The notes under the pieces: generated by a model
The model's database searches: none
Seen by the model: only the letters and a program-made list of their open reading frames with translations
What the model was told of the DNA's origin: nothing
NCBI GenBank assembly: GCA_009617715.1
Contig: VTFK01000436.1
Location: 1 to 64,000 of the forward strand
Reading direction: 5' to 3'
DNA: 64,000 nucleotides
Source of the DNA: Plectrocnemia conspersa
Lineage: Eukaryota > Arthropoda > Insecta > Trichoptera > Polycentropodidae
Position numbers and translations under genes: made by a program
Shown here: positions 10,620 to 23,756 of the stretch, in pieces
Layout: every line of letters begins with the position of its first letter
Numbering within the stretch: position 1 is the stretch's first letter

Positions 10620-13600
10620 TATTAATTAATACATATCTTAATAATAAACAACAAATATTTTAACATTCTACTACTTTATATTTCAATTACATACTATGAT
10701 AACAATATTTAAATGCTTAAAACGAAAAAACGATTACAGTAAATCTATTTGTAAAGATATTTCATTCATTTAAATTTCTCATGAATTCTCAATAAATTTG
10801 AGAAGTGAAGTCGAGAATTCTCATTTCTCGAGAAATGAAAATGATCGTGAAAAGCAAAACAACGTAAATTTTATTTTTTGACACTCGTCTGGCATTCAAT
10901 TTCAAATGATTATAGAATAGGGTTACTCGCACAAATTGGCGTGCAGTCAATTTACGAACTAAACGTTTTCGATGTGTTACACGTTAACGTCCTCGCTAAT
11001 CGCAAACTTTGACTGGTAACTTTTTGGAATAACTTCGTGATGTGTAACATTCGCAAATGATCCAAATCTGCAGATAATCACCAACGACCGAATACGAAGC
11101 ATAATAAAAAGAAAGTCGAGTATCTTTACTTATATGATATTACTGAAAACGACAACCTCCGTATAAAAAAACGGTGAAACGACACAATAATATTTAATTG
11201 CAAAAAAGCAACAACACCTCAAAATAGAGCGGAACACTAGAGATTATTATCGAGCGGTGCAGCACAGGCGTAATTTTTCTTCTTTTTCCTTCGTTTTTTG
11301 CAAACTGCGGAAAAAAGACCGCGCAAAGTCTTTAAGCACAAACGACACGGAGCCGATGAGCGTTGCGAGCCGACATGCGATCGGAGGAGATGAAGAGGAG
11401 AGAGAAGAAGGCGACGAAGATCGTTCGAGATTGCAAATCGCATCACATGAGCACACACTCGTACAAACAAATGCTGTTGAGGAAGTGAAAATTGCCGTGC
11501 AGCATCCTAATGTCGCGTGGTGGAGCCTCGAACGGATTGTGCGAGGAACGAATGAACTGACCACACATAAAGTTGTTAAAATAAGACGTCTTAATTTTAA
11601 AATATAGATTTTATTCTGAAAAAGAGTCGAATGCAGTATTAACTAACAATAAATTATATTAACATTCAAAAAGACGAATCATACGCGAGATGTAAATTAA
11701 ATTGATAAAAAATATGACGTATTCAGGAGCTACATTTACATATAATTAATAACGATTTTATAAAAAAAAATTGGTTGAAAAGCTCACCTAGACGCTTTAT
11801 TACTATAATAATGGAACGGAAAGAGTTAAATATAATAAAAAATATTTTTGGATTTCAAACACCGTAACTGAACCACGGTTGCGTGAAGAGGGAAGCGGCT
11901 GCTTTGTCGGTTTCTACAGTCTCTGTAGATGGTCGACGTAACTCAATTTAGTGCGAATTTTTATGAATTATTAAAACATAAGTCAAATGCTGACGGAAGC
12001 GAATTCGAATGGAAGTTAACGTTTGTTCTGCCTGTAAGAGGTTTCGTGGCTTGCCCGTTCTCTACTCAACGATCGAATATGCGACAAGATTTTTTCTCAC
12101 GGTCAATGCGTCAATTTCAATAAAAGCTTTATACTTGTTGATGGTATTTTACATCATTATTTAAATAAATAAAAAAATAAAAAATATGTCTAGTATTTTA
12201 ATTGCAATGTCTGACTACCACAATAAACAAGCATTTAAAAATACGTATGAAAATAATTTGATAAATGATTTTAACCAAACTGGCTTTTATTTTTTTATAA
12301 TCTCTTTACCAGTATTACACTTTTAAATAAAACAAAGTATACGGTGTAATTGGGAACAATTAGAGTAAATCGGATTCCCATAAAACGACGTTCTTATCTA
12401 TAAAAAGTAGTGAATAAGAAGAACGGGTTCGCAAAGAAAAAAGGAGTATCATCGGTTTGTAATTATTTTTCAATTCGGTGGTTTACTTCGCTTCTAATGT
12501 AAATGTAATTCAAGAATTTTCGTCCCAAATGAAAAATACATTCCATGTTTTATGAAATATCGTAGTGTATATATAATATAACATAACGTGCAATAAGTAT
12601 GCAATAAAATGATTCGATTGATGAACTTTTAAGTGGCTAACGAGTTCATTTGGACCTTTTAGCACAAATAATAATAGTAACTCGACATTTATTATTTAAT
12701 ATGGACTCCGTGGGCACTAAATAGTGAATTACGCAATAGTGAGGTTTCAACGATTTTGATTGTTATTAAAAATCGGATAGTTTAAATTTATGAAGCGAAC
12801 AACAAAACGCCTTACATAATACATTAATGCAAATTTTGACAGTCACTCCCTTTCAATTCGTACAAGAGGTGCATTCGTGGTGTAAAAAACTTAAATAATA
12901 ATATACAAATAATTTTAATTGATAATATAAATGTCGACATGACTCGGAAGAGTAAGTGAATGGACAAGGGCGGAGCTAATATATAGCTAATATATCAAAA
13001 CCTACGAAATACTGTGTGATTAAATGAAAATGATTATGTGATAATTCGTAGAAACCAAATACTAACTAGTAACTACCTATATTGACATGTCGTATTTCGC
13101 AAGCAGAAAAAGAGAGCTGTTCAATTCACATATCCAATACTATGCGCTGGATCCATCTTCAATCGACCGGTTTGCATTTTTATATTGATTGAAATGAACA
13201 ATACATTTATAGTTATGTTTGAAACACGCAATCGAATGGTTCGATCGAGCGTTAAAAAGTCGCATTAGCGCGAACAATAACAATAAAACATCCACACGTT
13301 TACGCACACATACAAGCGACCAAACAACGTACACAATTTTCACGAAAAGGGTCGGGAATTTTTCGAAATGCCCACATCTCATTAGTGCGCACACTCGGCG
13401 AATAATTGTGGAATTAATAGCGCAAGAGCGGCGCAGGAATGCAACTATAAAACCCGCCCGCCTGAAATGCCTATGGAAATTGTTCGAACGTACCTACGAC
13501 TATTATTGTTTTTATTTTTTATTGTGAAACGTGCAACAGTAGTGGTTGGTGTCAAGCTGTAAAAGCTACGTAACGATCGAAAGGTGCATACACACATAAT

Positions 13601-14209
13601 TAACATCGTTGGCATTGAAAATAAAATAAACACGGAATTATGCAAAGGGGAATGGGAAAATGGTGAACGATATGCTAGGCTTATTTACCAGCGTTTAGAT
13701 AATATGAACTTTGATTTAATAAATACTAATTTACACAACAAGCCATGAAATACATTGCACTATCAAAGAGTCTCGAAGATAGTCAATAAAAAAAACATTG
13801 TGTCAAGTGTTATTAATATAAGAAAAAAATATTATTGTAATGTGTTTTTTTTTATATATGTATGTATATATATATTGTATTCAAATAGAAAATTAAACAT
13901 TTGTAGGCAAATATCTATCGATGAGTTTTCTATATTTTTTTAAATAAGAAGAATATTTTATTTATATATTTAAATAAGATTTTACAACAAAAAAAAGCAA
14001 TACATATATTAACAAAAATCATGTCGAGTTGTCAACCTATTCCCGCCTAACTTGAGTAACTATAATTTAAATAAAAATTAAAACCTATTTAATTTGAACA
14101 AAAATTAAATTTTGAGAGTTTTTAAAGCTTATTATTTGGTTGAAAAAATGTAGGGCGTGATCAACCGCGCACAGAAATTTGTAGGTTTTTCTTTCATTAA
14201 AATAATTAA
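10620..14209. other. Long AT-rich stretch without a supported gene
   Basis: The frames at 11,257-11,607, 11,929-12,123 and 13,219-13,527 have no recognised motif, and opposite-strand frames overlap them. TATAAAA near 13,450 in a GC-richer patch has no initiator at the right distance. An AGGTGAGC-type minus-strand donor lies near 11,788. Confidence 0.3.
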
Positions 14210-15061
14210 ATTTTTTTAATTGATTTTATTGGTTTACATAAATATAATAATGACTATGCCACAATGGGTCCACCAACTGCGAATACCTGGTTGAGAGCAA
14301 ATCATTACTCTCCGACAGATGGTTAAAAATCAGATAGCTGTGGTAATTGGGGAGTTGTCAAGCAAGCGCTGTTAATTTAATGGCACAGAAAATCGAAGTT
14401 CTTTCAAAATCTCTGGATTGTAAATATTCCCTACCAGCAACTTAAGGAAGCACTTTCCCAAGTACACTTGTTGACGCGAGTCGAGGAAATCATATCCCAG
14501 CACACCCTGTAGGAATTGTTTGGGAAATAATATTTATACTCCTATATCTAGCTTCATTAGAGGTGAATCAGACCAGATAAGCATGCTCAAGGGTTCTGCG
14601 TATTAAGTGATTATACAAGGTACACAGTGCCCTCGAGCTTCTCAAATAAATCACGACATCTTTGAGGCTTTGTTGCATGTGTTTCCTATATTCTGATGTA
14701 ATCCTTAGCCTCTTGAAATAGGACTACTGTGAGATGAAGCATATTGTAATCCAATCTATAATATGATCAAATTTAAGTGGTGATCTTGCTTTAGAATAGT
14801 CATGGTTGATGTGGCAATATATTCATTGAGACGACTTGTGTTGCCTATATTTCCCATAAAATTCAATCATTTTATGGGAAAACGCAAATCAATCCATTTT
14901 TTTTTAAGAATTAAGGAATGACAAACTTTATCAAAAGCCTTTTTAAAATCGGTGTAGATTACATCTATTGGATTTTTCGTCACAAAATTGAAAATACAGT
15001 ATATTTTTGCTATCCATATTGATTCACGAAAACCATGCTCCTTCGATATGATTTGAAGCAT
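14210..15061 (-). mobile_element. LINE reverse transcriptase and C-terminal relic
   Basis: On the minus strand the 5' part (15,061-14,870) reads NPIDVIYTDFKKAFDKVCHS, the RT palm motif containing the first catalytic Asp. Farther on (about 14,640-14,540) come CTLYNHLIRRTLEHAYLV and then further ORF2 C-terminal-like pieces with stops and shifts. The element is 5'-truncated and non-functional. CR1/jockey-type by motif. Confidence 0.85.
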
Positions 15062-15247
15062 ACTTATGAATACTTAGGCTCGTGCTGATAAAATCGACAC
15101 TAGCCTATAATTATTTATTATAGATTTTTATGCATGAGAGTCTTTTTCAATGGAAAATATATCGATAGAATCCTTGAATCGGATCAGTGAATTAAATTCA
15201 TGCTAAAATCTGTCGATTTGAGTGTATTATTTTTTTATTACAACGTG

Positions 15248-15999
15248 GCGCACACTAGGGTTTACAATAAAACAGTTTGTATACTTGGGCAACACAGCTA
15301 GTCATTTTATTTCTCAATATACCTGAGTGACTAGTGCCGCTCCAAAATTCATGGATATGTGTCTTTAAATTGTTTCAAAATGCGAAACAATGAAACGCTT
15401 GTTCTCAACAGAAAAATGCTTTATTTAATATTTTATTAATTTATTTAGCTATACTAGCTATATAATTTTATAATAATATTAATATTTTACGCATTCGAAA
15501 AATATTTGTGAATAGAATTGTTTATCGGCTGTGTATACTATGACCGAAATTCACAGAATTCATTCTTTAAACGAAACAAAATGTTGCAATAATTATATCG
15601 CGTTATTTAATTTATATGCAAATTCGCATAAATCAAAAGCTGATACAGATCCGATCTTTATGTATATAAAATTCATTCCAAACATTATTAGCTATTGTAT
15701 TCTATAAAACTATGTACATTAATTTTGCTGAATTAATTCAATTGCAGTTAATCTTAATTCTGGTGATTTGAAATAGCTGAAATGACGTCCATGATCAAAA
15801 AGTATGTATTAATAAATAAAGCATTGTGTTATGCATCATTATTTATTTTTTAATTAAATAATATTTTACAGACATTAATTGGTTAAATAATATCGGTAAA
15901 AACCGAGAAAAAATTACGAATATATTCGAATACTTCATCCATTTTTTATTCAATATTCGAATAGTTGAAACTTGAATAATTGAGAACCCTAGCGCACAC
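15248..15999. mobile_element. Short hAT-type element with a perfect 8-bp target duplication
   Basis: The element (15,256-15,991, 736 bp) starts TAGGGTTTACAATAA and ends with the inverse of TAGGGTTCTCAATTA. It is flanked on both sides by GCGCACAC (15,248-15,255 and 15,992-15,999). Eight-base duplications and YAGGG ends are hallmarks of the hAT superfamily. There is no transposase frame, so it is non-autonomous. A related copy lies at 49,477-50,084, sharing TATGACCGAAATTC, TTTAATTTATATGCAAAT and CTGGTGATTTGAAA. Confidence 0.85.
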
Positions 16000-17376
16000 G
16001 CAATTGAGCTACAATTGCGTTGTTTACATGATTACATAGTAACTACTCAACGCAACAATTTTGCATATAAATATATGATTATCTATTGTTAATAAACTGA
16101 TGAATATTTCACCATACATCAGCGATTAAGATATTATTTATATTTTAAACGTAGTTGCTATTCAGCGAATGAAATTAATGACGACATCTGCATAATTGAA
16201 ATTTAACTGAATTCGAACTTTGCCCTCGCACCAGAGCCTTCACAGATTGGCAGGCGCTGCGCTGCTCTGCTGGCAGCATAGAGAGGCAAACTGGTGGACC
16301 AAGTTCCCTTTTACTGGTGGACACACAATCGGCGCGACTCGTCGAGAATATCATTGACTGGTTAACGGTAAACGATCAGCAGCCGAGAGGAGGAGGTGTG
16401 GGTCAGCGAGGTGAGGAGGGCCACTCTCTTTGCCAACAGTGTCCGTTATGTGCGACCAGCTAGCCATAGGCATAGCAGGAGGCGAAACGACGAGCGATTC
16501 CCCTTCCTCTATCTCTCTCTCGTGGAGATATTGCCGATCAATTAGCAGGCGCTGGCGGCGATTAAGGTTTCGACCGATCGACTTCTGAAGTTCAAGAAGA
16601 CTATCGACCGGTAGTCGATTTCTTCGGTCTTAATGCGTAATAAACGACGTCGAGAGATAAGCTAATGAACGATCGAGGTATCTGATTTGGTGAATGATGA
16701 TTAAAAAAATACAATCTATAAGTAGTCTATAAAGATACGTTCGATAATATATTTAGTCAGGCTTTAGCAATCCGAGTTATCTACCGGATCTGTCCTACAC
16801 GGGCTGCGATTTACGACAGTTTTAACCTATAACCTTTTAAACAACGAGTATCCAGTCTCGTGTACGTTCTATGAATTGCGCATTTCTAATCTTGATAATT
16901 GAGGTTATAAAGGCAAAGTTAGCATTTTCAAGAAATCAAGGTGATTAATCGAATAGGGGCAAGTCATGCCAAAATTCAGGATTGATGTTGTGAACTAATA
17001 ACGAATACACAACCGATGGTTTTGAAGAAATTTTAAGTCAACACAGTAGCAAAAACCTCATATTACGTGAAAAAAAATATTTTCAAATTTGATGAAAAAT
17101 TTCAGGTTTGAATCCCAGCAAATTAGTCACCGAGATGGACCACTCGGAGTTAGATAGATATAAACAAGTAGGTCGATACGAAACGGCAACGTCGTTTTAA
17201 GACCGATTTTCCTCTTATGAGTACATAATATAGTATGTTTTTTTTATTATCTATCTCTCTCTTTCCATTCAGAGTTGACTCATTCGCTGTTTACATAATC
17301 GTTCGCGAAACCATCGCGCAGGTGAGAGAGAACGCACGCGGATGATTAACCGATTTGAACGAGTGACCCAAGCAAG
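16000..17376. other. GC-rich island, possible promoter or 5' exon zone
   Basis: From about 16,200 to 16,640 the DNA is GC-richer and low in repeats. Donor-like sites are AGCGAG|GTGAGG (16,410) and a strong CGCAG|GTGAGA (GT near 17,321). No open frame of note. A TSS-proximal exon of a gene continuing outside the window is one reading. Confidence 0.25.
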
Positions 17377-17458
17377 ATGCGCTGCTGCCGGTTAACGAGT
17401 CGAAATCCTGTCCGGCGATGGTCCAAAATTTATACGTATTGTATAACGACGAGAATCG
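17377..17458 (+). other. Candidate first coding exon
   Basis: Two ATGs in different frames, at 17,377 (reading MRCCRLTSRN...) and 17,418 (reading MVQNLYVLYNDEN), both stay open up to the strong donor AATCG|GTGAGT (GT at 17,459). Both ATG contexts are acceptable (AAGATGC, GCGATGG). It sits at the edge of a GC-rich island with another strong donor upstream. No protein family recognised; the downstream exon is not seen. Confidence 0.22.
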
Positions 17459-17871
17459 GTGAGTCACAATGGTAAAAGTGAACGAACGGTCTTTGTGTGT
17501 CGTAATTAAAAACGAAATTGCGAACAGTACCTGTGTCAGGTTGAAGATGTGCAGGTAAACGTTGTGCTGCTGTTGTTACGCCTGCAACAAATTGAAACAG
17601 TTCATTAATCGTGTGCGGAACTAATACATAAATAAATAATAAGTGGGTGTAAATTACACGATCGTAAATTATGCGTATATTATTATAGTGAAACCGATAA
17701 ATGACACTGGGTTTATATACTGGCGTTTCCTATGAACTAACTATACAGCATGGTCTATTATAATACACTGATAAAGATCAAGCTGTGCATCGAAATATTT
17801 ACTGTACCAATTAAAAAGTATAAATGTTTACATTGACACCTTATAATTTGTATAAGACTTTCTATACAATT

Positions 17872-17874
<3 letters not shown>

Positions 17875-17966
<92 letters not shown>
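17875..17966. repeat. (AT)n microsatellite
   Basis: An uninterrupted AT dinucleotide run of about 46 units. Length is likely polymorphic, and the assembly may be collapsed here. Confidence 0.97.
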
Positions 17967-17969
<3 letters not shown>

Positions 17970-18610
17970 CTAGTATATGTAGTAGATTAGCAATTAGTAG
18001 AACGTTCTAAAGGTGAATGGAAATATAAACATTTGACATTTAAGTGTCGGTTAAGATTGTTAAATCGAAAATACATATTGAAGAGTAGTATTAGTTAATA
18101 AAATAGGTTTAAAAAATAATTCTAAATGTATAATTAACAAAGCTAAATTAATTGAACCTTTATCGTCGTATAAAAGATATTAACGTTTTAATTTTAAATA
18201 CCAAACTTTAAGATATCCAATAAAAGCTTTACTCGTGATAACAGAGGAGCAAAGGTGCATTTCTGACTAGCAATGAAAAATATTATATTATATATTGCTA
18301 GATCATATTATCGAATTAACAATAAATTCACATTTTAAAATAATTCATTAAACACGATCATATTATCTAAAAAATGATTGATTAATTTTAGATCATATCA
18401 TTATCACCTTAAAATGGAAATGAATAATAGTTTTTTTTAGATAAATAAGAACATTCGGTAATCGCAAATAAATATTGTAAAGTATAATGAAAAATTAACA
18501 CAGGCGCACATCGCAAATAAGCATTCAGATTGATTTGCTATGTAAAAATATGCAACCAGATCATATAAGCCAAACTACGGGGAAATTTTTAAATATAATT
18601 TTTCACCAAA
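17967..18610. other. AT-rich DNA, nothing recognised
   Basis: No frame or repeat partner seen. Confidence 0.3.
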
Positions 18611-18614
18611 ACGC

Positions 18615-19290
18615 ATTTTTTCGAAAATAAAGCTGTAGCCAAAGTCGCGAGTATCTAATTTATTAACTAATACCGGAAAGCCATTTACTTATGTTGAATT
18701 AATAAAGTCGTGTAAGATTAATGCAGCCTTATATCAATCTATCAAGTTTTCGGTGTAAACAGTTGCTGGAACTGTTGAGCACATTGGGCGTAACATCAAT
18801 AGCCAATCCAATCCAATTCAACAAATGATTTCGAAAGATTGTGTTTGGCTTCTCCAGTGGTTCTACTCTCAACGCCCAATAAAAAAATTAAAAATAAATA
18901 AAACCTCTATTCCCACAAACATTTGCGGCGGATAAGCTTGAACTGCAGTTCTAGCGGTGTGCAGCATACATTTCGATTTAAAAAAAACACATTCGACTGA
19001 ACAATTGAAAAACTTTCACTATACCTTTAATTTAAATTGAACAATCTGCTAAATGACGACATTCTATTAGAAACATTTTAAGAAAAGAAACTAACAGACT
19101 TCTTCAAATGTGAGGAATATCGACAATTAAGATCACATGCTTGGAAATTAAAATTTGTATTTGTTAGCACCTATGTATGTGAAAAGACATTTTTAAAGAT
19201 GAAGTACAAATAGTCACAATTTCAGGTTAGTATTAACAGATGACCATTTGCAATAAATTTTGACGATATAAAGTGACCAACCACAAACTC
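18615..19290 (+). mobile_element. Internally deleted hAT transposase relic
   Basis: The 5' part reads AKVASI, then after a shift GKPFTYVELIKSCKINAAL, then TVAGTVEHIGRNINSQ. This is the N-terminal signature of the Charlie/Buster type of hAT transposase (as in ZBED5 and GTF2IRD2-like proteins). The 3' part (about 19,100-19,280) reads EYRQLRSHAWKLKFVF, then STYVCEKTFLKMKYK, matching the C-terminal S.Y.CE..FS.MK...S..R..L motif. The central catalytic region is deleted. Stops and shifts throughout. Confidence 0.8.
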
Positions 19291-19639
19291 CAGTTTGATG
19301 AAATATTATCTCAAAAAAAAGCATCTACATTATTTTTATAAGTAAAGCTTATTACTAGACATATTTTAAGCGATAAATGCCAAAATTCAAATTACATTAA
19401 AATATCCAAATCGATGCTTAATTTTTTTGCTATGTAAAGTATAAGCCAGTAAATTAAGTTTGTTCCAGTAATTCTATTAAAACTGAAGGTTCATAAAATA
19501 AAAAAATATAAGTGAGTAATTAGATTTTGAAAGTCGTAATATGAACTAATTTAAGAAACACTGGTATATGTATCTATATATTGTAAATTATTGTTACATT
19601 GACGTTACATGACCTTTGTTTTGATCTCAAATCGAACCA

Positions 19640-19830
19640 GCTAGTATATAGCACGATAGACCAGTGACTAATACATGAAAGACGTGAGTTTAAATCCCAT
19701 ATGAACATGTTTGGGAGATCGGAATAATGTTTATTATATAATTATAATCTGATCGATCATCACAGATTATGTCTTCCTAGATTTTCTTAATCTCGCGGAT
19801 GAATAATTAAAATAAAATTATCTCAGTACG
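19640..19830 (+). mobile_element. tRNA-derived SINE, copy 1
   Basis: The head carries GATAGACCAGTG and a degenerate B box, GAGTTTAAATCCCAT. The body runs TTTGGGAGATCGGAAT, then CTGATCGATCATCACAGATT, then CTTAATCTCGCGGAT and an A-rich tail. Same order as the copy at 62,215. The B box is presumably a relic of the pol III promoter. Confidence 0.75.
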
Positions 19831-21850
19831 TATTTGTAGGCGTTGATTGTGTTTACTTGGTCGTAACGCATTGTGTTATGTTACATAAAAATATTTGCAA
19901 TAAATTAATATAATCGAGTCGGACCAACTAATGTTTTTTTTAAATACTATGAAGTATAGTTGCATGCAAAGTCATGCCATTTCAAATCAGACTACTTTTG
20001 ATCCGACGAGCGGAGTAAAAAATCGCCGATCAAGGTCCCGAACCTGGCCGGTACGCTATTGGCCGTTGGTGATGGTGGTGGTAGCGACTGAGTCACCATC
20101 ATCACCACGCGTTAGTTTAGTAGCGGTATAGTATATATGCAAGTCGCACAACACACGACCGGTAACCGACCGGTCTTTTGCCCTCATCTCCCCACCTTCC
20201 CTCGCCCGACGACTAGCCAATCTCCCGCCTCCTTCGACCTGTTGTAAGTTTTGCGGTGGTGGCGGTGGTAGAATCGGATCTACCGATCGATCGAAAGTTC
20301 GCCGGTGACTAATTTGAACTTAATTTCAAACGCAGCCTCCGATTGAGCGCCGTTGATATTGCGCTGATATATGAGTTTTGCATATCTGAATAAATTTGAT
20401 TGTTGAGATCCCGTGAGACATATAATCTACAAATAGTCCCAACTCGAATTTGATTTCTACGAATCGGTTTCATGTAGTCGAAAGCTGATATCATGTCGTT
20501 AATCACTGTTTCAGTTTCAATTGATACATTCAACATAATATATGATACAATGTAAACAATAGTTGTAACCAACATCTGCATCACTGAATGTGAACAAGCT
20601 AAAACCAAACAGTGCAACTTTTGACATAACCCTCATTCAAACGAAAGAAAGTTCGTATTAAGCCGATATCAGCTTAACGTTATACGATTGTAATCGATTC
20701 TACGAAATATGTTTTTTAACTATTTCATTCACGTTATCATTATCGTGTCGCAATACCTTAGCGAATGTCGATTATAATGTAACACGGTTATTAAATAGAT
20801 TATATAATTTATATACATATCGAGTTAAAGTAATTGAATATATCATGATGGAGAATATCGCAACAAATTATAATGCAAGCGTGTTAATTAATGCGTGAGT
20901 ATAGAGTCATAATCAGAAGCATAGCGATTAAACGTTTATCATTTTTAAACCAGAGGTAACTCAATAATTAACCGATTAAGCGATGTGATGTGTAACAAAG
21001 TGCTTTATTAGGACACCAAAGTCGGTTTGGATTTTACTCAAAGGATCAGTCAAATTTTTAAATTTATCGCATAGTTGAAGCTGATGGCGAATTCAAGTGC
21101 AATGCAAACACATAATAAACTAAATATTTTTCGCGTGCGATATGGACTGCGATAATCTAGTACCGATATCGATAATAATAATAAAAAAAAAACCCACAAA
21201 CTTGGATTAAAACCTTTGAATACATATTAGTTTGCATATTTTATAGACCTTCAAACACAAAGCATCAATAATTGTACGTATAAAATATGCAATGATAATA
21301 ATAACTATGCATATACACGGCACGTGTGTGAACAATTTCAAAATTTTAAAAGGTGCCATTATAATATACACACTACCGGAGGGAGGGCATTTACCCTCTT
21401 TTGAATATGAGCAGAAAAATACGTTTCATTTTATTTTTTTAATTACGTAATTTCGCATGAGTAAGAAATAACTCATTCTACGGTTACAGTATAAATTTAA
21501 TACGTATAAATTTAAAAAAATGCTTGACAAAGTTGGTCTACAATGAGGACAAGGCAGACACTCAAGGCAGACAGACACGAAGATACGATTTGAGACTCCC
21601 GAACACGATCATTGCAGCAAGAGGAACTGACTTGCAGACATATCACTGCCACCTACAAGACCCCTGAGGATCTTCCACAAACATCATCCCTGTGCCAGCT
21701 TCTCCACCACTGCTCGGAGAAAACTATATTCGCCCATCATAGTAACTCGCAATATATTAACTAATAAATTATGACTAGTTTCCACCTGCGTCTCACTGGC
21801 TGCGAAGTCACAACTCTTAGGGTTACCAAACCTTAAAATAGTATTGGTTA
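19831..21850. other. No gene recognised; GC-rich island near 20.0-20.3 kb
   Basis: 20,030-20,310 is GC-rich and contains TATATATGCAAG (near 20,130), a possible promoter without a clear initiator. The frame at 20,309-20,617 (minus) and the GC-balanced stretch 21,530-21,830 show no recognisable motif. Confidence 0.3.
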
Positions 21851-22230
21851 GTGTATTCAAACCGAATTTTGGTAAATAGGAGGGCGTCATGCCGTCGCAG
21901 TAGGAACTCTCGTTACCGAGTGTTCCCAATGCGACACGATTTTATTGCTTTTGACGTGAATTTTTGACTTCTGAGAAGATATAATTGCTTATTGCGCTCT
22001 CTTATTGATCAAAATTTGGTTTAGATGTGCTTCATTCAATTCTTAAGTCTTAATATGAACGCTAGATAACTGAGCGTTTCCATTGAGACGGCGACGGCAC
22101 GATTTTATTGCTTTTGACGTAGATTCTAAACAGGAATTTGGCTAGAAAAATGTATGTCATATACTCCATAAAATGGAAATATTAAAAAACGACTACCATC
22201 TGGCCAACTTTTGCATCCCCCCCAGAAAAA
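21851..22230. mobile_element. Foldback element, copy 2 (long form)
   Basis: The left part repeats the structure at 6,987: GTGTATTCAAACCGAATTTT, GTCGCAGTAGGAAC, CGTTACCGAGTGTTCCC, TGACGTGAATTTTTGACTTC, ending near GGTTTAGATGTGC (22,030). A further 200 bases repeats the GACGGCACGATTTTATTGC unit and ends in a C7 run (near 22,217). The same extension follows in the copy at 52,485, so a longer parent element exists. Confidence 0.75.
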
Positions 22231-22845
22231 TTTGAAATGACGTACACAATTATTATTACCGCAAACAGTAATTTGCACATGCGTGCAGTGCCTGAGTAAA
22301 AACAATAATCGGATAAACGGAAGGAAAGACGTTGTGCGATTTTTCACCTACTTACTGAAAATGGGTCGGAAGTTCGCATTATCAAAACGGTTCGTCGAAC
22401 GAATACAAATCGTCAATTAACCGAAGCAAAACGTTTGTGTTTACGCGCGTTGAAAATAAAACTGTGCCGCTGCCAAACATCTGCGGGAATGATCGCTAGT
22501 TAATTTTCGATACCTTCCGGTAGTAAGTCAAGCACCGGGTACATTATGCAAATTCATTTTAATTATTGATGTTGATTGAATATCGAGATCGTGACGATGG
22601 ATAATTAAATATAAAACGTGTATGTATCAATGATTGCGATATTATACATCCGGAATAAACTAAAACCATAAATAATTGAAGCAATCGTCTGATTCTCATC
22701 GCCAAAGAAAGGGTATAAATATGAATTTGAATACCACTAAGCAAGTAATGGGACACCGAACTGAAATCAAAGAAATCTATTTTATTAATTATGAACTTTA
22801 CAGTTTACAATCTAATTCGATTTAATTTTTAAAATCGCGATATTC
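22231..22845. other. AT-rich DNA, nothing recognised
   Basis: Short frames on the minus strand (22,126-22,347 and 22,559-22,756) have no motifs. Confidence 0.3.
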
Positions 22846-22847
22846 CT

Positions 22848-22940
22848 CCGCGAGACTAGGAAAATCGAGGAAAACCTACTATTTGATGATCGATCTGAAT
22901 TATAATTTTATAATTATCATTAATTGTAATCTCACAGACA
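22848..22940 (-). mobile_element. tRNA-derived SINE body, copy 3 (reverse)
   Basis: Reverse-strand copy of the SINE body: plus-strand CCGCGAGACTAGGAAAATC, then GATGATCGATCTGAATTATA. This is the inverse of the 62.3 kb unit (AATCTGATCGACCATC..TTTTCCTAATCTCGCGG). The tRNA-like head is missing. Confidence 0.6.
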
Positions 22941-23756
22941 CTAGGTTTTTTACGGTATAAGCTACCAAGTCATATGCTACATGGACTATTTCGAACATTA
23001 AAATAAAACGAACGTAGTTTATTAGTTACACGTTTGCCATCTAAAACGACATTCAGCAAATAACTGCGCCAATCGGAAGCGATTCTCACTCTCTAAACAC
23101 AACCTACCACATTTCCGACGATCGTTTTTCCCTCCGTTAGAAATCTTTCACTTACATAAACAACCAATACGGACCATTTAGGGATTTTTACGTGCAACTT
23201 GTTGAGCGCCGACCAAATGTACGCACACAAACGTAGTACGTTCGACACGCGAAAAGCGTTCGATCCCGCGCTCTTCTTGCATAACAAAAGAGTGAAACCG
23301 GCGTTAGTCAGCGTAAATTCCCCGCGGTAACACTATTGCGCCCCCGGGGCCCACCTGCCCGCGCTCGTCACTTCGGTTCATTCACAAAACGAAGAACAAG
23401 AGCGAGAGACGCTGCTTCTCGGAATATAACGAGTGTATAAACGACCCGACACCCCACCCGATGGCTAATTATACATTTGAGACCGAAACGGAGCAGTGTC
23501 GAGAACGTTCGATTGCACCTTGGCGTGACGATGATGATGGTGGATCATGGTCCAGGATCTGTGTGTGTGATACCACTCAGCTCCTTCCTAAGATTCGTGC
23601 TGTAACAAGCGCACGCATCGAAAGTTAGCACGCAATGGTAAAAAAAATAGTTCAACGTCCACCGCGTATTATTTCAATTATAAAATAAAATAGGTCAGTT
23701 TCTACCCTTAGCAACTAACACCGCATATCATTTGATTCAAATCTAATATGCTTGGA
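22941..23756. other. GC-rich island 23.3-23.6 kb, no gene recognised
   Basis: Includes a CpG-rich core (CCCCCGGGGCCCACC near 23,341). No TATA/Inr pair or supported exon was found; possibly regulatory. Confidence 0.3.

Noticed and set aside
11257..11607. 116-codon acidic/basic plus frame as a gene
   Set aside because: No motif or paired splice sites, and 77- and 105-codon frames overlap it on the other strand.
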